From: Paractinoplanes abujensis
GTDB taxonomy: Bacteria > Actinomycetota > Actinomycetes > Mycobacteriales > Micromonosporaceae
DNA length: 64,000 nt
Reading direction: 5' to 3'
NCBI RefSeq assembly: GCF_014204895.1
Contig: NZ_JACHMF010000001.1
Coordinates: 5,642,001 to 5,706,000, forward strand
How positions within the stretch are numbered: the stretch's first letter is position 1; every line of letters begins with the position of its first letter. The notes under the pieces were generated by a model. The model was not told the DNA's origin and did no database searches. It worked only from the letters and a program-made list of their open reading frames with translations. Below are positions 28,134 to 36,600 of this stretch, in pieces. The position numbers and the translations under genes were made by a program.

Positions 28134-29831
28134 TCAGGACGGGTGCAATCGGCCTTCGAGAACTGGGGCGGGCCGGCCGATCAGATAGCCCTGCACGTAG
28201 TCGACGCCCAGCTCGCGCAGCAGGCGCAGGGTGGGCTCGTCCTGCACGAACTCGGCCACGGTGTGGATCCCGTACGCCTGGCACACCTGCACCAGCGCTC
28301 GCACGAGGACCTGGTCCTGCGGGCTATTGACCAGGTCGACCACGTACTCACCGTCGATCTTGACGAGGTCGATCGGGAAGATTCGCAGGTAGCGGAACGA
28401 CGCGTAGCCCGAACCGAAGTCGTCCAGCGCCAGCTCGCAGCCGAGATCCCGGATGTGGTCGGCGAACCGGCGGGCCTCGCTGAGGTTGCCGATCAGAGCG
28501 GTCTCGGTGATCTCGAACGTCAGTTGCTCGGGCTTGACCCCGTACCGCTCGATCAGCCGCTCGACCTCGTCGGTCAGCCGCGGGTCACCGACCGAGCGGC
28601 CCGACAGGTTGATCTGCAGGCAGGAACCGGGCTGGTCGGCGGCGAGCTGCATGGCCCGCTCGACCACCCACAGGTCGATGTCGAAGACCGCGTCGAGGCG
28701 CTCGGCGATGTCGAGCACCTGGATCGGCGACTGCGGGCCGTCGGCCTCGTCGAGCACCCGCAGCAGCAGCTCGTGCCGGGTGACCTCGTTGGTCTGCAAC
28801 TCGAGGATCGGCTGGGCGTAGAGGGTGAACCGGTCGGTGTCGAGCGCGTCGGCGACCCGGCTGCGGTAGGTGCCCTGCCGGTCGCGGGCCGGCATCGGGT
28901 GCGCGATCAGGGTGAGCGGCTCGCCGCCGTCGCGGGACTGACGCCAGGCGTGCTCGGCGTCGATCAGCAGGTCGTGGCTGCCGGCGTCGCCGTCGGGGGT
29001 GAACCGCACCAGCCCACCCCAGACCTGCGCCCGCAGCCAGGTGTCGGGCAGCACGAAGGTCTGCGACCGCAGCGCCTCCACCAGCAGCTCGGCCTCGCGG
29101 CAGGCCATCGGCCAGGATGTACCGGGCAGCAGCACGGCGATCTCGTTGGGCCCGACCCGGCCCAGCAGCGCGCCCTGTTGCATCACGCCTTCGAGCACGC
29201 GGGCGGCCCGCTGCAGCAGGTTGGCGTTGCGTTCCAGGCGTACGGGCTCGCCGTCCTGGCCGGACGGGCCGGGCTGCACCCGCAGCACCAGCACCGCTCC
29301 GCCGCCGCGGCGCAGGGCCCGGTCGATCTCGTCGGCGAATCGGGCCCGGGTCAGCAGGCCGGTCGCCGGGTCGGTCTCGACCAGGGACGCCTGTACGGTC
29401 TCGCCCCGGCGGGCCAGCCGGTCCAGTTCGCGGCGGGCGCGCTCGCGGTCCGACACATCGGTCACCGTGCCGCGGATGCCCCGGACCGCGCCGTCCGGGC
29501 TCTTCACCGGGTCGAGCCGGCAGTCCACGTCGAACCACCCGCCGTCGGCCCGGACGAGCCGGATCGTCGTGTGCACCCGGGCCTGCGAGGTCCACACCTG
29601 GGTGATCGCCGACATCGCCTCGGCGTGGTCGTCGCGGTGCACGTACCGCACGAGGACCCGGCTCACCTCGTCCTGCGTGGGCGGGTCGCCGAGCATCGCG
29701 CGCAGCGCGGGCGACCACACGATGCGGTCACCGGTGGCCGTGTAGGAGAACCAGGCGGGCCGGTTCTCGACCGGCAGCTGCTCGGGAAGCCGCTGCGCCG
29801 GCACATGCTGATGCTCCTCGGGTGCGGCCAT
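28134..29831 (-). CDS. PAS / degenerate GGDEF / EAL c-di-GMP protein
   Basis: 565 residues, soluble. Order: a PAS-like sensor (about 20-130), a GGDEF-fold domain (about 145-300) and an EAL domain (about 320-560). The GGDEF signature reads RVGPNEIAVLLPG, so diguanylate cyclase activity is unlikely. The EAL domain keeps metal and catalytic residues: ELLLR, NLSG, ETALIG, DDFGSGYASF, KIDGEYV and AEFVQDE. It is therefore probably a phosphodiesterase controlled by PAS and the pseudo-GGDEF domain. The start at 29831 has ggggaggtgg upstream. Confidence 0.88.
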   Translation of the reverse strand: MAAPEEHQHVPAQRLPEQLPVENRPAWFSYTATGDRIVWSPALRAMLGDPPTQDEVSRVLVRYVHRDDHAEAMSAITQVWTSQARVHTTIRLVRADGGWFDVDCRLDPVKSPDGAVRGIRGTVTDVSDRERARRELDRLARRGETVQASLVETDPATGLLTRARFADEIDRALRRGGGAVLVLRVQPGPSGQDGEPVRLERNANLLQRAARVLEGVMQQGALLGRVGPNEIAVLLPGTSWPMACREAELLVEALRSQTFVLPDTWLRAQVWGGLVRFTPDGDAGSHDLLIDAEHAWRQSRDGGEPLTLIAHPMPARDRQGTYRSRVADALDTDRFTLYAQPILELQTNEVTRHELLLRVLDEADGPQSPIQVLDIAERLDAVFDIDLWVVERAMQLAADQPGSCLQINLSGRSVGDPRLTDEVERLIERYGVKPEQLTFEITETALIGNLSEARRFADHIRDLGCELALDDFGSGYASFRYLRIFPIDLVKIDGEYVVDLVNSPQDQVLVRALVQVCQAYGIHTVAEFVQDEPTLRLLRELGVDYVQGYLIGRPAPVLEGRLHPS

Positions 29832-30204
29832 GCGCCCGCCACCTCCCCCCACAAAGTCCCCAGACCCCAGAACTATTACGACCCGTCACGCGGCCGATAT
29901 AACAGTGGACGGCTGCCGCAAACTTTTGCCGAACCCCCCACCACACCGCCAAGCAGCAGCTTCTCGCCCGATCAGAGTAGGGAAATACCTGATCGGTTGA
30001 CCACTGCGCTCCGTAGTTCCGCACGTGATTTAGCGTCTATTCCATGACAGACAGTTACTGCTAGTGCCGATGGCGAAACCATAAGCGACTGCTACCCGCC
30101 CGGCCGCACGGTCATGCACGCCACGTCACACTCGCGACGCGCCGCGTAACTAGATCCAATCTGGCTGGATATGGTGGCTATTGGACCGACGTGGAAGGCG
30201 AGGC
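29832..30204. other. Divergent intergenic region
   Basis: 373 bp between two divergent genes, locally less GC-rich than its surroundings. No gene seen. It presumably carries both promoters. The minus-strand tgttatat at about 29897-29904 is a possible -10 for the EAL gene, but I could not pair it with a good -35. Confidence 0.4.
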
Positions 30205-31800
30205 ATGGGCATCATTCGGGACATGCAGCGGGCGCACGCCACCCAGGCGTTCGCCGATCAACGGGCCAACACGGCGGCTGCGCAGCAGCGCGACCTGATC
30301 CGGCGCAACGCCGACCTGGCGATCGCCGCGGCGCAGCAGGCCGCGGTCGACGTCGACCGCAAGCGGGAGCATCAGCGGCTCTATCTGGAGGCGAAGACGG
30401 CCGACGCCGCCGCGGCCAACGCGGAGATCCGGGCCCGGCTCAGCGACCTCGACGCACTGCTGCTCTCCACGCTGGATGTCGACGACCACATCGACCTGCA
30501 GGTCTTCAAGAAGCCGATGACCGCGCCGCCGTTCGACCCCGGCCCGCTGGCGCGCCCGCTGCCCGAACCCCGGTGGGACAGTTACGTGCCGCCGCAGCCG
30601 CGCGGCGTGGGCAAGATCCTCGGCGGTGACCGCCTGCGCCAGCAGCACAACAGCAGCGCGCAGCGGGCCTACGAGGACGCCCGGGCCCGCTGGGCCGAGG
30701 CCGAGGAGCGGCGCCGACGGCAGCTCGCGGCGCGCCGGAAGGCGTACGAGGAAAGTGTGCGCAAGCACGAGGCCAAGGTCGCGGCCTACAACGCGGAGGT
30801 CGACCGGTTCGCCCGGGCGGTCGCGGAAGCCGACCCGGCCTCGGTCGTGGAGTACTTCGCGATGGTGCTGGGCAGGTCGGTCTACCCCGACGACTTCCCG
30901 CAGCACTTCCGGCTGGCTTATCTGCCCAAGCAGCGGCACCTGCTGATCGAGTACCACCTGCCCCCGATCGAGGTGGTCCCGCACGTCAAGGAGTACCGCT
31001 ACGACCGGTTCCGCGACGACGTGAACGCCGTGCCGCGCGACGAGAGCGAGCTGCGCCGGCGCTACGTCGAGGTGATCGCGCGGGTGACGCTGCGGACCAT
31101 CCACGAGGTGATCGAGGCCGATCGGGGCGGGCTGGTCCGGCAGGTCTCGTTCAACGGCATCGTCGACACGATCGACCGCCGCACCGGCCGGTTCGTGCGG
31201 CCCTGCCTGGTGTCGCTGCAGACCTCGCGGGAGACGTTCGCGGCCATCAAGCTGCGCCGGGTCGACCCGGTGGCCTGCGTGAAGCACCTCGAGGGCGCGC
31301 TCTCCACGGCGCCCGACGAGCTGACCGCCGTACGGGAAAAGATCGACTTCGACCGGGACGCCGACCGTGACTTCACGGAGGAGTTCAACGTGCTGGCCGA
31401 GATCGACGAGCGGCCCAACCTGGTGACCCTGACCGACCCCCAGTGGGAGCAGCAGCTGGCCGACCTGTTCGGCATCATGGGCCTGCAGATGGGTCCGCCG
31501 GCGCGCGGTGAGCTGGGCACCCGGTGGCAGGCGACCGATCCGCGGCCGGTCTTCGGTGGACCGGTGGTGATCTTCGCGGTGCGCGGCGGGGCGTCCGGGC
31601 CGGCCGCGGTGCACGCGCTGGCCGGCGCGGTCACGGCGGCCGGGGCGACCAAGGGCATCCTGGTGTCGCTGGGCGGCATCGAACCCGAGGCGTACGGGGC
31701 CGTGGCGGGCCGGCCGCTCGAGCTGATCGACGGCCCGGCTCTGGTCACGCTGCTCTCGAACTACTGCCGGGTGAAGGCCCGGATCGAGCTGACGGCGTAG
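30205..31800 (+). CDS. Mrr-type restriction-endonuclease-like protein with lost active site
   Basis: 531 residues. A long N-terminal coiled coil (about 1-60, Ala/Gln/Arg-rich) and a second charged helix (about 145-200) precede a conserved central region with FNGIVDTIDRRTGRFVRPCL. The C-terminal domain (about 410-530) has the Mrr fold of an actinobacterial family: LADLFGIMGL, TDPRPVFGGPVVI, GATKGILVSLGG and PLELIDGPALVTLL. As I recall the family, it carries DGGVDAVA and QAKRY catalytic motifs. Here those positions read GELGTRWQA (near 436) and FAVRGG (near 456), so the Asp and the Q-x-K are gone. It probably cannot cut DNA but may still bind it or act as a structural partner. I set the start at 30205 (ggaaggcgagg upstream). 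Confidence 0.75.
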   Translation: MGIIRDMQRAHATQAFADQRANTAAAQQRDLIRRNADLAIAAAQQAAVDVDRKREHQRLYLEAKTADAAAANAEIRARLSDLDALLLSTLDVDDHIDLQVFKKPMTAPPFDPGPLARPLPEPRWDSYVPPQPRGVGKILGGDRLRQQHNSSAQRAYEDARARWAEAEERRRRQLAARRKAYEESVRKHEAKVAAYNAEVDRFARAVAEADPASVVEYFAMVLGRSVYPDDFPQHFRLAYLPKQRHLLIEYHLPPIEVVPHVKEYRYDRFRDDVNAVPRDESELRRRYVEVIARVTLRTIHEVIEADRGGLVRQVSFNGIVDTIDRRTGRFVRPCLVSLQTSRETFAAIKLRRVDPVACVKHLEGALSTAPDELTAVREKIDFDRDADRDFTEEFNVLAEIDERPNLVTLTDPQWEQQLADLFGIMGLQMGPPARGELGTRWQATDPRPVFGGPVVIFAVRGGASGPAAVHALAGAVTAAGATKGILVSLGGIEPEAYGAVAGRPLELIDGPALVTLLSNYCRVKARIELTA

Positions 31801-32567
31801 ACGTCACCGGCGTTGGCCTCGACCGGCAACGCCCGCAGGTGATCGAGCAGTTCCCGCCGGGTCGCCCAGCGCTCGAAGGTCAGCCGCAGGCTCTCCCCCG
31901 GCGAGACGTCGAAGCCCGCGTAGCCGAGGTCGTCCAGCCGGTCGAGGCAGCGCCGGCCCACGGCCCGGCTGATGGTCGTGTACTCGAACGACAGGGCGGG
32001 GACGAGCGTGCCGAGCCCCGCGAGTACCTCGTCCTCGTACCCCTCGACATCGATCTTGATGAAGGCCGGGACGCCGAACCGGCTGATCAGCGAGTCCAGC
32101 GTGCGGACCCGCACGGCGAGCACGTCGTCCCAGATCTCCCGGTCCCAGCCGTGGGCGCCGCTCGCCGCCGCCACGAAGTCGTCCGACAGCGTGGAGACGG
32201 TCGGGTTCCGCGTGTTGAGGCGCAGCGGAAGGATCCCGGAGCGCGCACCGCAGGCCGCCGGCACGATCTTGACCCCGCTGTCCGCGGAGTAGATCCGGCG
32301 GAGCGCCCGGACGCAGAGCGGTTGCGGCTCGACGGCCACCACATGGGCGCCGAGCCGCCGGAAACTCGCGACCCGGTCACCGACGTGCGCGCCGATGTCG
32401 AACACCAGGTCCCCGGGGCGGACGAAGCGCTGGTAGAAGCCGTCCAGCACGGCCTGACGGAGCACGTCGCCGTAGGACAGGCGCAGGGAACGGCGCAGCG
32501 GCGCCATGGCGAGGTCCGCCAGCAGCTCGGAGATCACCGTCGAATCGCGAGGGCCGGGATCGGTCAT
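31761..32567 (-). CDS. FkbM-family SAM-dependent methyltransferase
   Basis: 268 residues. The Rossmann core has VFDIGAHVGDRVASFRRLG near residue 55 (SAM loop) and VVAVEPQPLCVRAL. The FkbM signature FIKIDVEGYEDEVLAGL lies near 175. Such enzymes O-methylate sugars or small metabolites; the acceptor is unknown. The ATG at 32567 lies inside an 11-bp inverted repeat. The 3' end overlaps the Mrr-like gene by 40 bp tail to tail, the largest such overlap in the window. Confidence 0.86.
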   Translation of the reverse strand: MTDPGPRDSTVISELLADLAMAPLRRSLRLSYGDVLRQAVLDGFYQRFVRPGDLVFDIGAHVGDRVASFRRLGAHVVAVEPQPLCVRALRRIYSADSGVKIVPAACGARSGILPLRLNTRNPTVSTLSDDFVAAASGAHGWDREIWDDVLAVRVRTLDSLISRFGVPAFIKIDVEGYEDEVLAGLGTLVPALSFEYTTISRAVGRRCLDRLDDLGYAGFDVSPGESLRLTFERWATRRELLDHLRALPVEANAGDVYAVSSIRAFTRQ

Positions 32568-32610
32568 CCGGGTCGCGTTCCCCGCCCGCCGCGTTTGATG
32601 CGACCCGGAT
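32566..32610. promoter_or_regulatory. Inverted repeat covering the FkbM start codon
   Basis: Perfect 11-bp arms atccgggtcgc (32566-32576) and gcgacccggat (32600-32610) are separated by 23 bp. On the minus-strand mRNA the start codon would be paired in the stem. It could be a translational switch or a protein-binding dyad between divergent genes. Confidence 0.4.
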
Positions 32611-32675
32611 ACGCCCCGCAACCTGCGCATATCCGACCCGTGATCGGGTAGTCGGCGCCTGAGGGAGGGAGCGCG

Positions 32676-32864
32676 ATGACCAACATTCAGCAGCCGGAGA
32701 TGCGCCGCAGCGAGGAGTCGCCGACGACCAAGCAGCGCACACAGGACGCCCAGGCGACCGAGGCCCCGCACGGCAGCCCCGACAAGACGGGGAATTCGCC
32801 GGTGCCCGCGGCCCAGGAGTCCCCGTACGGCCCGGACGGCAAGGTCGCGGACGACGCGTCTTGA
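32676..32864 (+). CDS. Small hydrophilic protein (62 aa)
   Basis: Starts at ATG 32676 after gggagggag, a strong site. The sequence is polar and disordered (Gln, Glu, Ser, Thr, Pro), ending YGPDGKVADDAS. No family recognised. The stop overlaps a TTG start of the hydrolase gene, suggesting coupling. Confidence 0.65.
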   Translation: MTNIQQPEMRRSEESPTTKQRTQDAQATEAPHGSPDKTGNSPVPAAQESPYGPDGKVADDAS

Positions 32865-33610
32865 CCGATCACGGATTCCGGAGCCGGTGGACGACGGTGC
32901 GCGGGCTCCGGATCCACGATCGTTCCGGGCCCGGCCCGGTCGCCCTGCCCGTCGTCATGCTGCACGGGCTGGCCGTGTCGCACCGCTACCTGATGCCCAC
33001 CGCCGCCGTCCTGAGCCGATGGCATCCGGTGGTGGTGCCCGACCTGCCGGGCTTCGGCCTGAGCGGCAAACCTTCCCACCCGTACGACGTGAGCGAGCAC
33101 GCCGACGTCATGGCGGACTGGCTGGCGGCGCGGGGGCTGCGGCGCGTCGCGCTGGCCGGGCACTCGTTCGGCGCCGAGGTGGCGGCCCGGCTCGCCGTCC
33201 TGGTGCCCGGCACGGTGGCCGCGCTGGTGCTCGCAAGCCCGACGACCGACCCGCGCGCCCGCACCCGGCGCGGGCTGATCGGGCGCTGGCTGGTCGACAC
33301 CGCCGTCGAGGCGCCCTGGCAGGTGCCGATCCTGGCCCGCGACGTGGCCGACGCCAAGCCGTGGCGGGTGCTGGCCACGGTCGGCCACTCGGTGCGCAAC
33401 CGCGTCGAGGACGACCTGGTCAAGGCGGGTGTGCCCACGCTCGTGCTGGGCGGCTCGCTCGACCCGGTGGCCCCGGCGCGGTGGCGGGCCGAGGTGGCCG
33501 CCCTGACCGGCGGCATCTCGGTGACCGTGCCGCAGGGGGCGCACAACGTGCTGACCACCTCACCCCGGCGGTCGGCCGCGGCGATCGCGGCCCACCTGCG
33601 CGACGTCTAG
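32861..33610 (+). CDS. Alpha/beta hydrolase
   Basis: 249 residues. Visible: oxyanion loop MLHGLAVSHRYL, nucleophile elbow AGHSFGAE near residue 106, acid Asp in GGSLDPVAP near 205 and His in PQGAHNVL near 228. The triad is therefore complete. The substrate is unknown; the closest overall pattern is esterase or meta-cleavage-product hydrolase. The start is a TTG at 32861 overlapping the small upstream gene. The stop overlaps the giant helicase gene by 4 bp, tail to tail. Confidence 0.86.
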   Translation: MTDHGFRSRWTTVRGLRIHDRSGPGPVALPVVMLHGLAVSHRYLMPTAAVLSRWHPVVVPDLPGFGLSGKPSHPYDVSEHADVMADWLAARGLRRVALAGHSFGAEVAARLAVLVPGTVAALVLASPTTDPRARTRRGLIGRWLVDTAVEAPWQVPILARDVADAKPWRVLATVGHSVRNRVEDDLVKAGVPTLVLGGSLDPVAPARWRAEVAALTGGISVTVPQGAHNVLTTSPRRSAAAIAAHLRDV

Positions 33611-36600
33611 AAGATCGCCCGGACCAGGCCGGCCAGCACTTCCCGGTCGGCCGGATCGCCGGGCTGGTATTCGGTGATGCCCAGGCCGGCCAGCGGGAAC
33701 CGCTCCGTCAAGGCACGGACCGCGGCGGCCAGCCGCTCCGGGCGCACGCCGTCGGGCTCGGGGTAGCCGACCGAGCTGAACCAGGCCGGATCGAGCACGT
33801 CGAGGTCGATGTGGATGTAGACGGCCCGGGCTCCGGCCGCCGCGACCACGCTCGGCACCTCGTCAAGCTCCGCCACTTCGATGTTGTTGTCGGAGATGTA
33901 CGCCTTTTCCGAGACGTCCAAGGCGCGCACCCCGGCCAGCACCACCTGGGCGGGTCGCAGGACGCGCCGAGGCGCCATGTCGGGCGGCCCCTCCCCCAGC
34001 AGAGTGCGCAGAACCATGCCGTGGAACGCCCCCGACGGTGACGAATCGGGCGTGTTGAGGTCGCCGTGCGCGTCGAACCAGACCACGACCAGCCCGTCGC
34101 CGTGCCGTTCGAGCGCCGCCTCGATCGGGGCCAGCTCGACCCCGCAGTCGCCGCCGACGGTCACCATCGGCGGGTCGGTCACCGCCGCGCGGATCGCGGC
34201 CAGGTTCTCCGCCGGCGAGCCGGTGATCGGCACCCGCACCCGGCGGTCGGCCGGGACCAGCGAGGCCAGCACGGCCGCCCCCTCGGCCAGCCGCGGGGCG
34301 TCCGGGGCGCCGGAACCCTGCCACTGCCCCACCTCGAGCACCGTGCGGCGGGGCGGCGGTGTGATACCGAGCTCGGCGATCCGCTGCCACACCGGCGCCA
34401 TCGCGGCCTCCGGCTCGCGGGCGAAGATGCTGCCCCGAATGCGTACGAACACGCAGTTGCCGACACGTTCGAGCACCGCCTGCCGGCGCATGTCGCTCTC
34501 CCACTGCTCCGGCCCGTGGTACGCGTCGCCGTCGCACTCGATCGCCAGCCGCCGCCCGTCCGGGGCGCCGAGCACGAAGTCGATCCGGTAGGCGCCGATC
34601 CGGAACTGCGGGATCGGCCGGAACCCGCGGGCCGTCAGGCGTCCCAGCACGTCCCGCTCGAAGTCGCTCTCGCAGCGGGCGGCCAGGTCGGCGACCTCCT
34701 CGGCGGGGGCCAGATTGAGCGCGTACGCGAGCAGCAGCCCCCGCGCGTCGTCGGCCAGCAGCGAGCCCGGCCGCACCGAGTGGAAGATCCACAGCTGGTC
34801 GCGGGCCCGCGAGGCGGCGACGTTGATCCGGCGGTGATACTCGCGCTTGGTGAACGCGGCCACCTTGGGGTCGTTGTCCGAGACCACCATGGACACCAGC
34901 ACGATGTCGCGCTCGTCGCCCTGGAACGTGTACGCGTCACCCACCCGCAGCCGGCGCGCCTGGATCTCGTCCTCGCCGATCTCCTCGCGCAGCTGGTGCA
35001 GCAGGTAGTTCGCCTGCCCGCTCGTGCTGAGCAGCGAGATCACGCCGAGCGTGCGGCCGTCGTACCGCGGGTCGCGCACGATCGCGGCCACCTGCTGGAC
35101 CAGCGCCTCGGCCTCGGCCACGTTGACGTCGCCGAAACCGCTGAGCTGCTGGCGCACCCCGGCCGGGAGGAAGACCGTACGGATCGGGGCGAAGGCCGGC
35201 CGGTCCGCGCGCAACGGCATGATCTTGCCGTCGTAGTAGTGCCGCGACGAGAACTCGATGATCTGCGGCACGCACCGGAAGTGCTCGGTCAGCAGGATCC
35301 GCTCCGGCGACCGGCGGACGGCGTGGTCGTAGAGCGACGACTCGGGGTCGAAATGTTCGGCCGACGGCACGTCGTCGAGATGACTGTGGATCAGCCCCGC
35401 CACCGGGCCGACGAAGCCCAGCTGGGGACCGATCTGCTGGTCGTCGCCGACCACGACGGCCCGCTCGGCCAGCGACAGCACCGGCAGCGCGAACAGGTCG
35501 GCCTGCGACGCCTCGTCCACGATCACGACGTCGAAGCGCGCGCCCCCGGCGAACTGCTCGATCGCCCGGTCGACCGACATGACCCAGACCGGCACCGCCT
35601 CGACCGCCGACTCCATCGCGCGCTGGGCATGTGCCTGCCAGGCCGCGGCCGTCCGCCCGGTGCCCTTGCCGATCTTGCGCAGCGCGGTGGTCCAGTCGGC
35701 CAGCGCGGCCCGCCGCCGGTCGTCCAGGCTGCGCGACACCTCGAGCCAGGCCGACGCCACGACCAGCTCGGCCGTACGGCGGCGGATCTTGTCACGGGCA
35801 CTCTCGACGCGCTTGGCCAGCACCGCGGGGTCGACGCTGCCGATCACCTCGTCGAACCAGGTCTGGGCGCGGCGCCACTGCCACGCCTCCAGGCAGGCCT
35901 GGCCACTCACCGGCGGGACTAGGCCGGCCTCGATCTGGGCCGCCCATTCGGGGGCCTGACTTCGCAGCCTGTCCAATTTGTTGCGAAGGTCCAGCGCGGC
36001 GGGCCGCAGTTCCGACAAACGCCTCACCTCGGCCAGTTCCTCGTCCCAGCCGTCCAGCGTGGCCCAGGCCTTGGCAAGGTGCGGCCAGGTGGCCAGCTCC
36101 GTCCTTATTCGCTGCTGACGCTCAATTCGGGCGTCGAGGTCGTAGACCGCGGGTGCCGCGTCGAGCAGTTCGGCCACTGCCGCCAGCCGTGCCGGGTCAA
36201 GGTCAAGTTCGGTTTGCGGTACGAGGTGAGCCAGCCGGGCGGCCAGCGCCGGCCAGTGCCGGACGTCCCAATCGAGGGACTGCCCCGCCTCGGCCAGCAG
36301 CGCACCCGCCCAGACCTCGGGATCGCCCCAGCCGCCGGGCGGGTCGGCGATGGCCAGCCGCTGCCGCCACTCCGACCAGTGACCGCCCAGCCGCTGCCGG
36401 GCCTGCGCGCGGCGCACCCACGCGGTGACGACGTCGACGTCCTCGACGGTGCGTAGCGGCTCACCGTCCACCCGCACCTCGTCGGCCAGGCGGAACAGCG
36501 CCGACTGGAGCAGCCGGCTCAGCCCGCGGCCGGTCGCGAACCGCTGCCGGATCTCACCCAGCTGGGCCAGCAGGCGCTTGGGCTCGGCGGCGTACGGGTC

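Noticed and set aside
29870..29910. A flagellar sigma-28-like promoter near ggccgatat
   Set aside because: The -10-like word is present but no TAAA-type -35 lies at the right distance.
27699..30047. A 782-codon plus-strand frame opposite the cupin and EAL genes
   Set aside because: The minus strand shows complete cupin and EAL motifs; the plus frame is low-complexity Val/Gly/His/Gln-rich shadow sequence.
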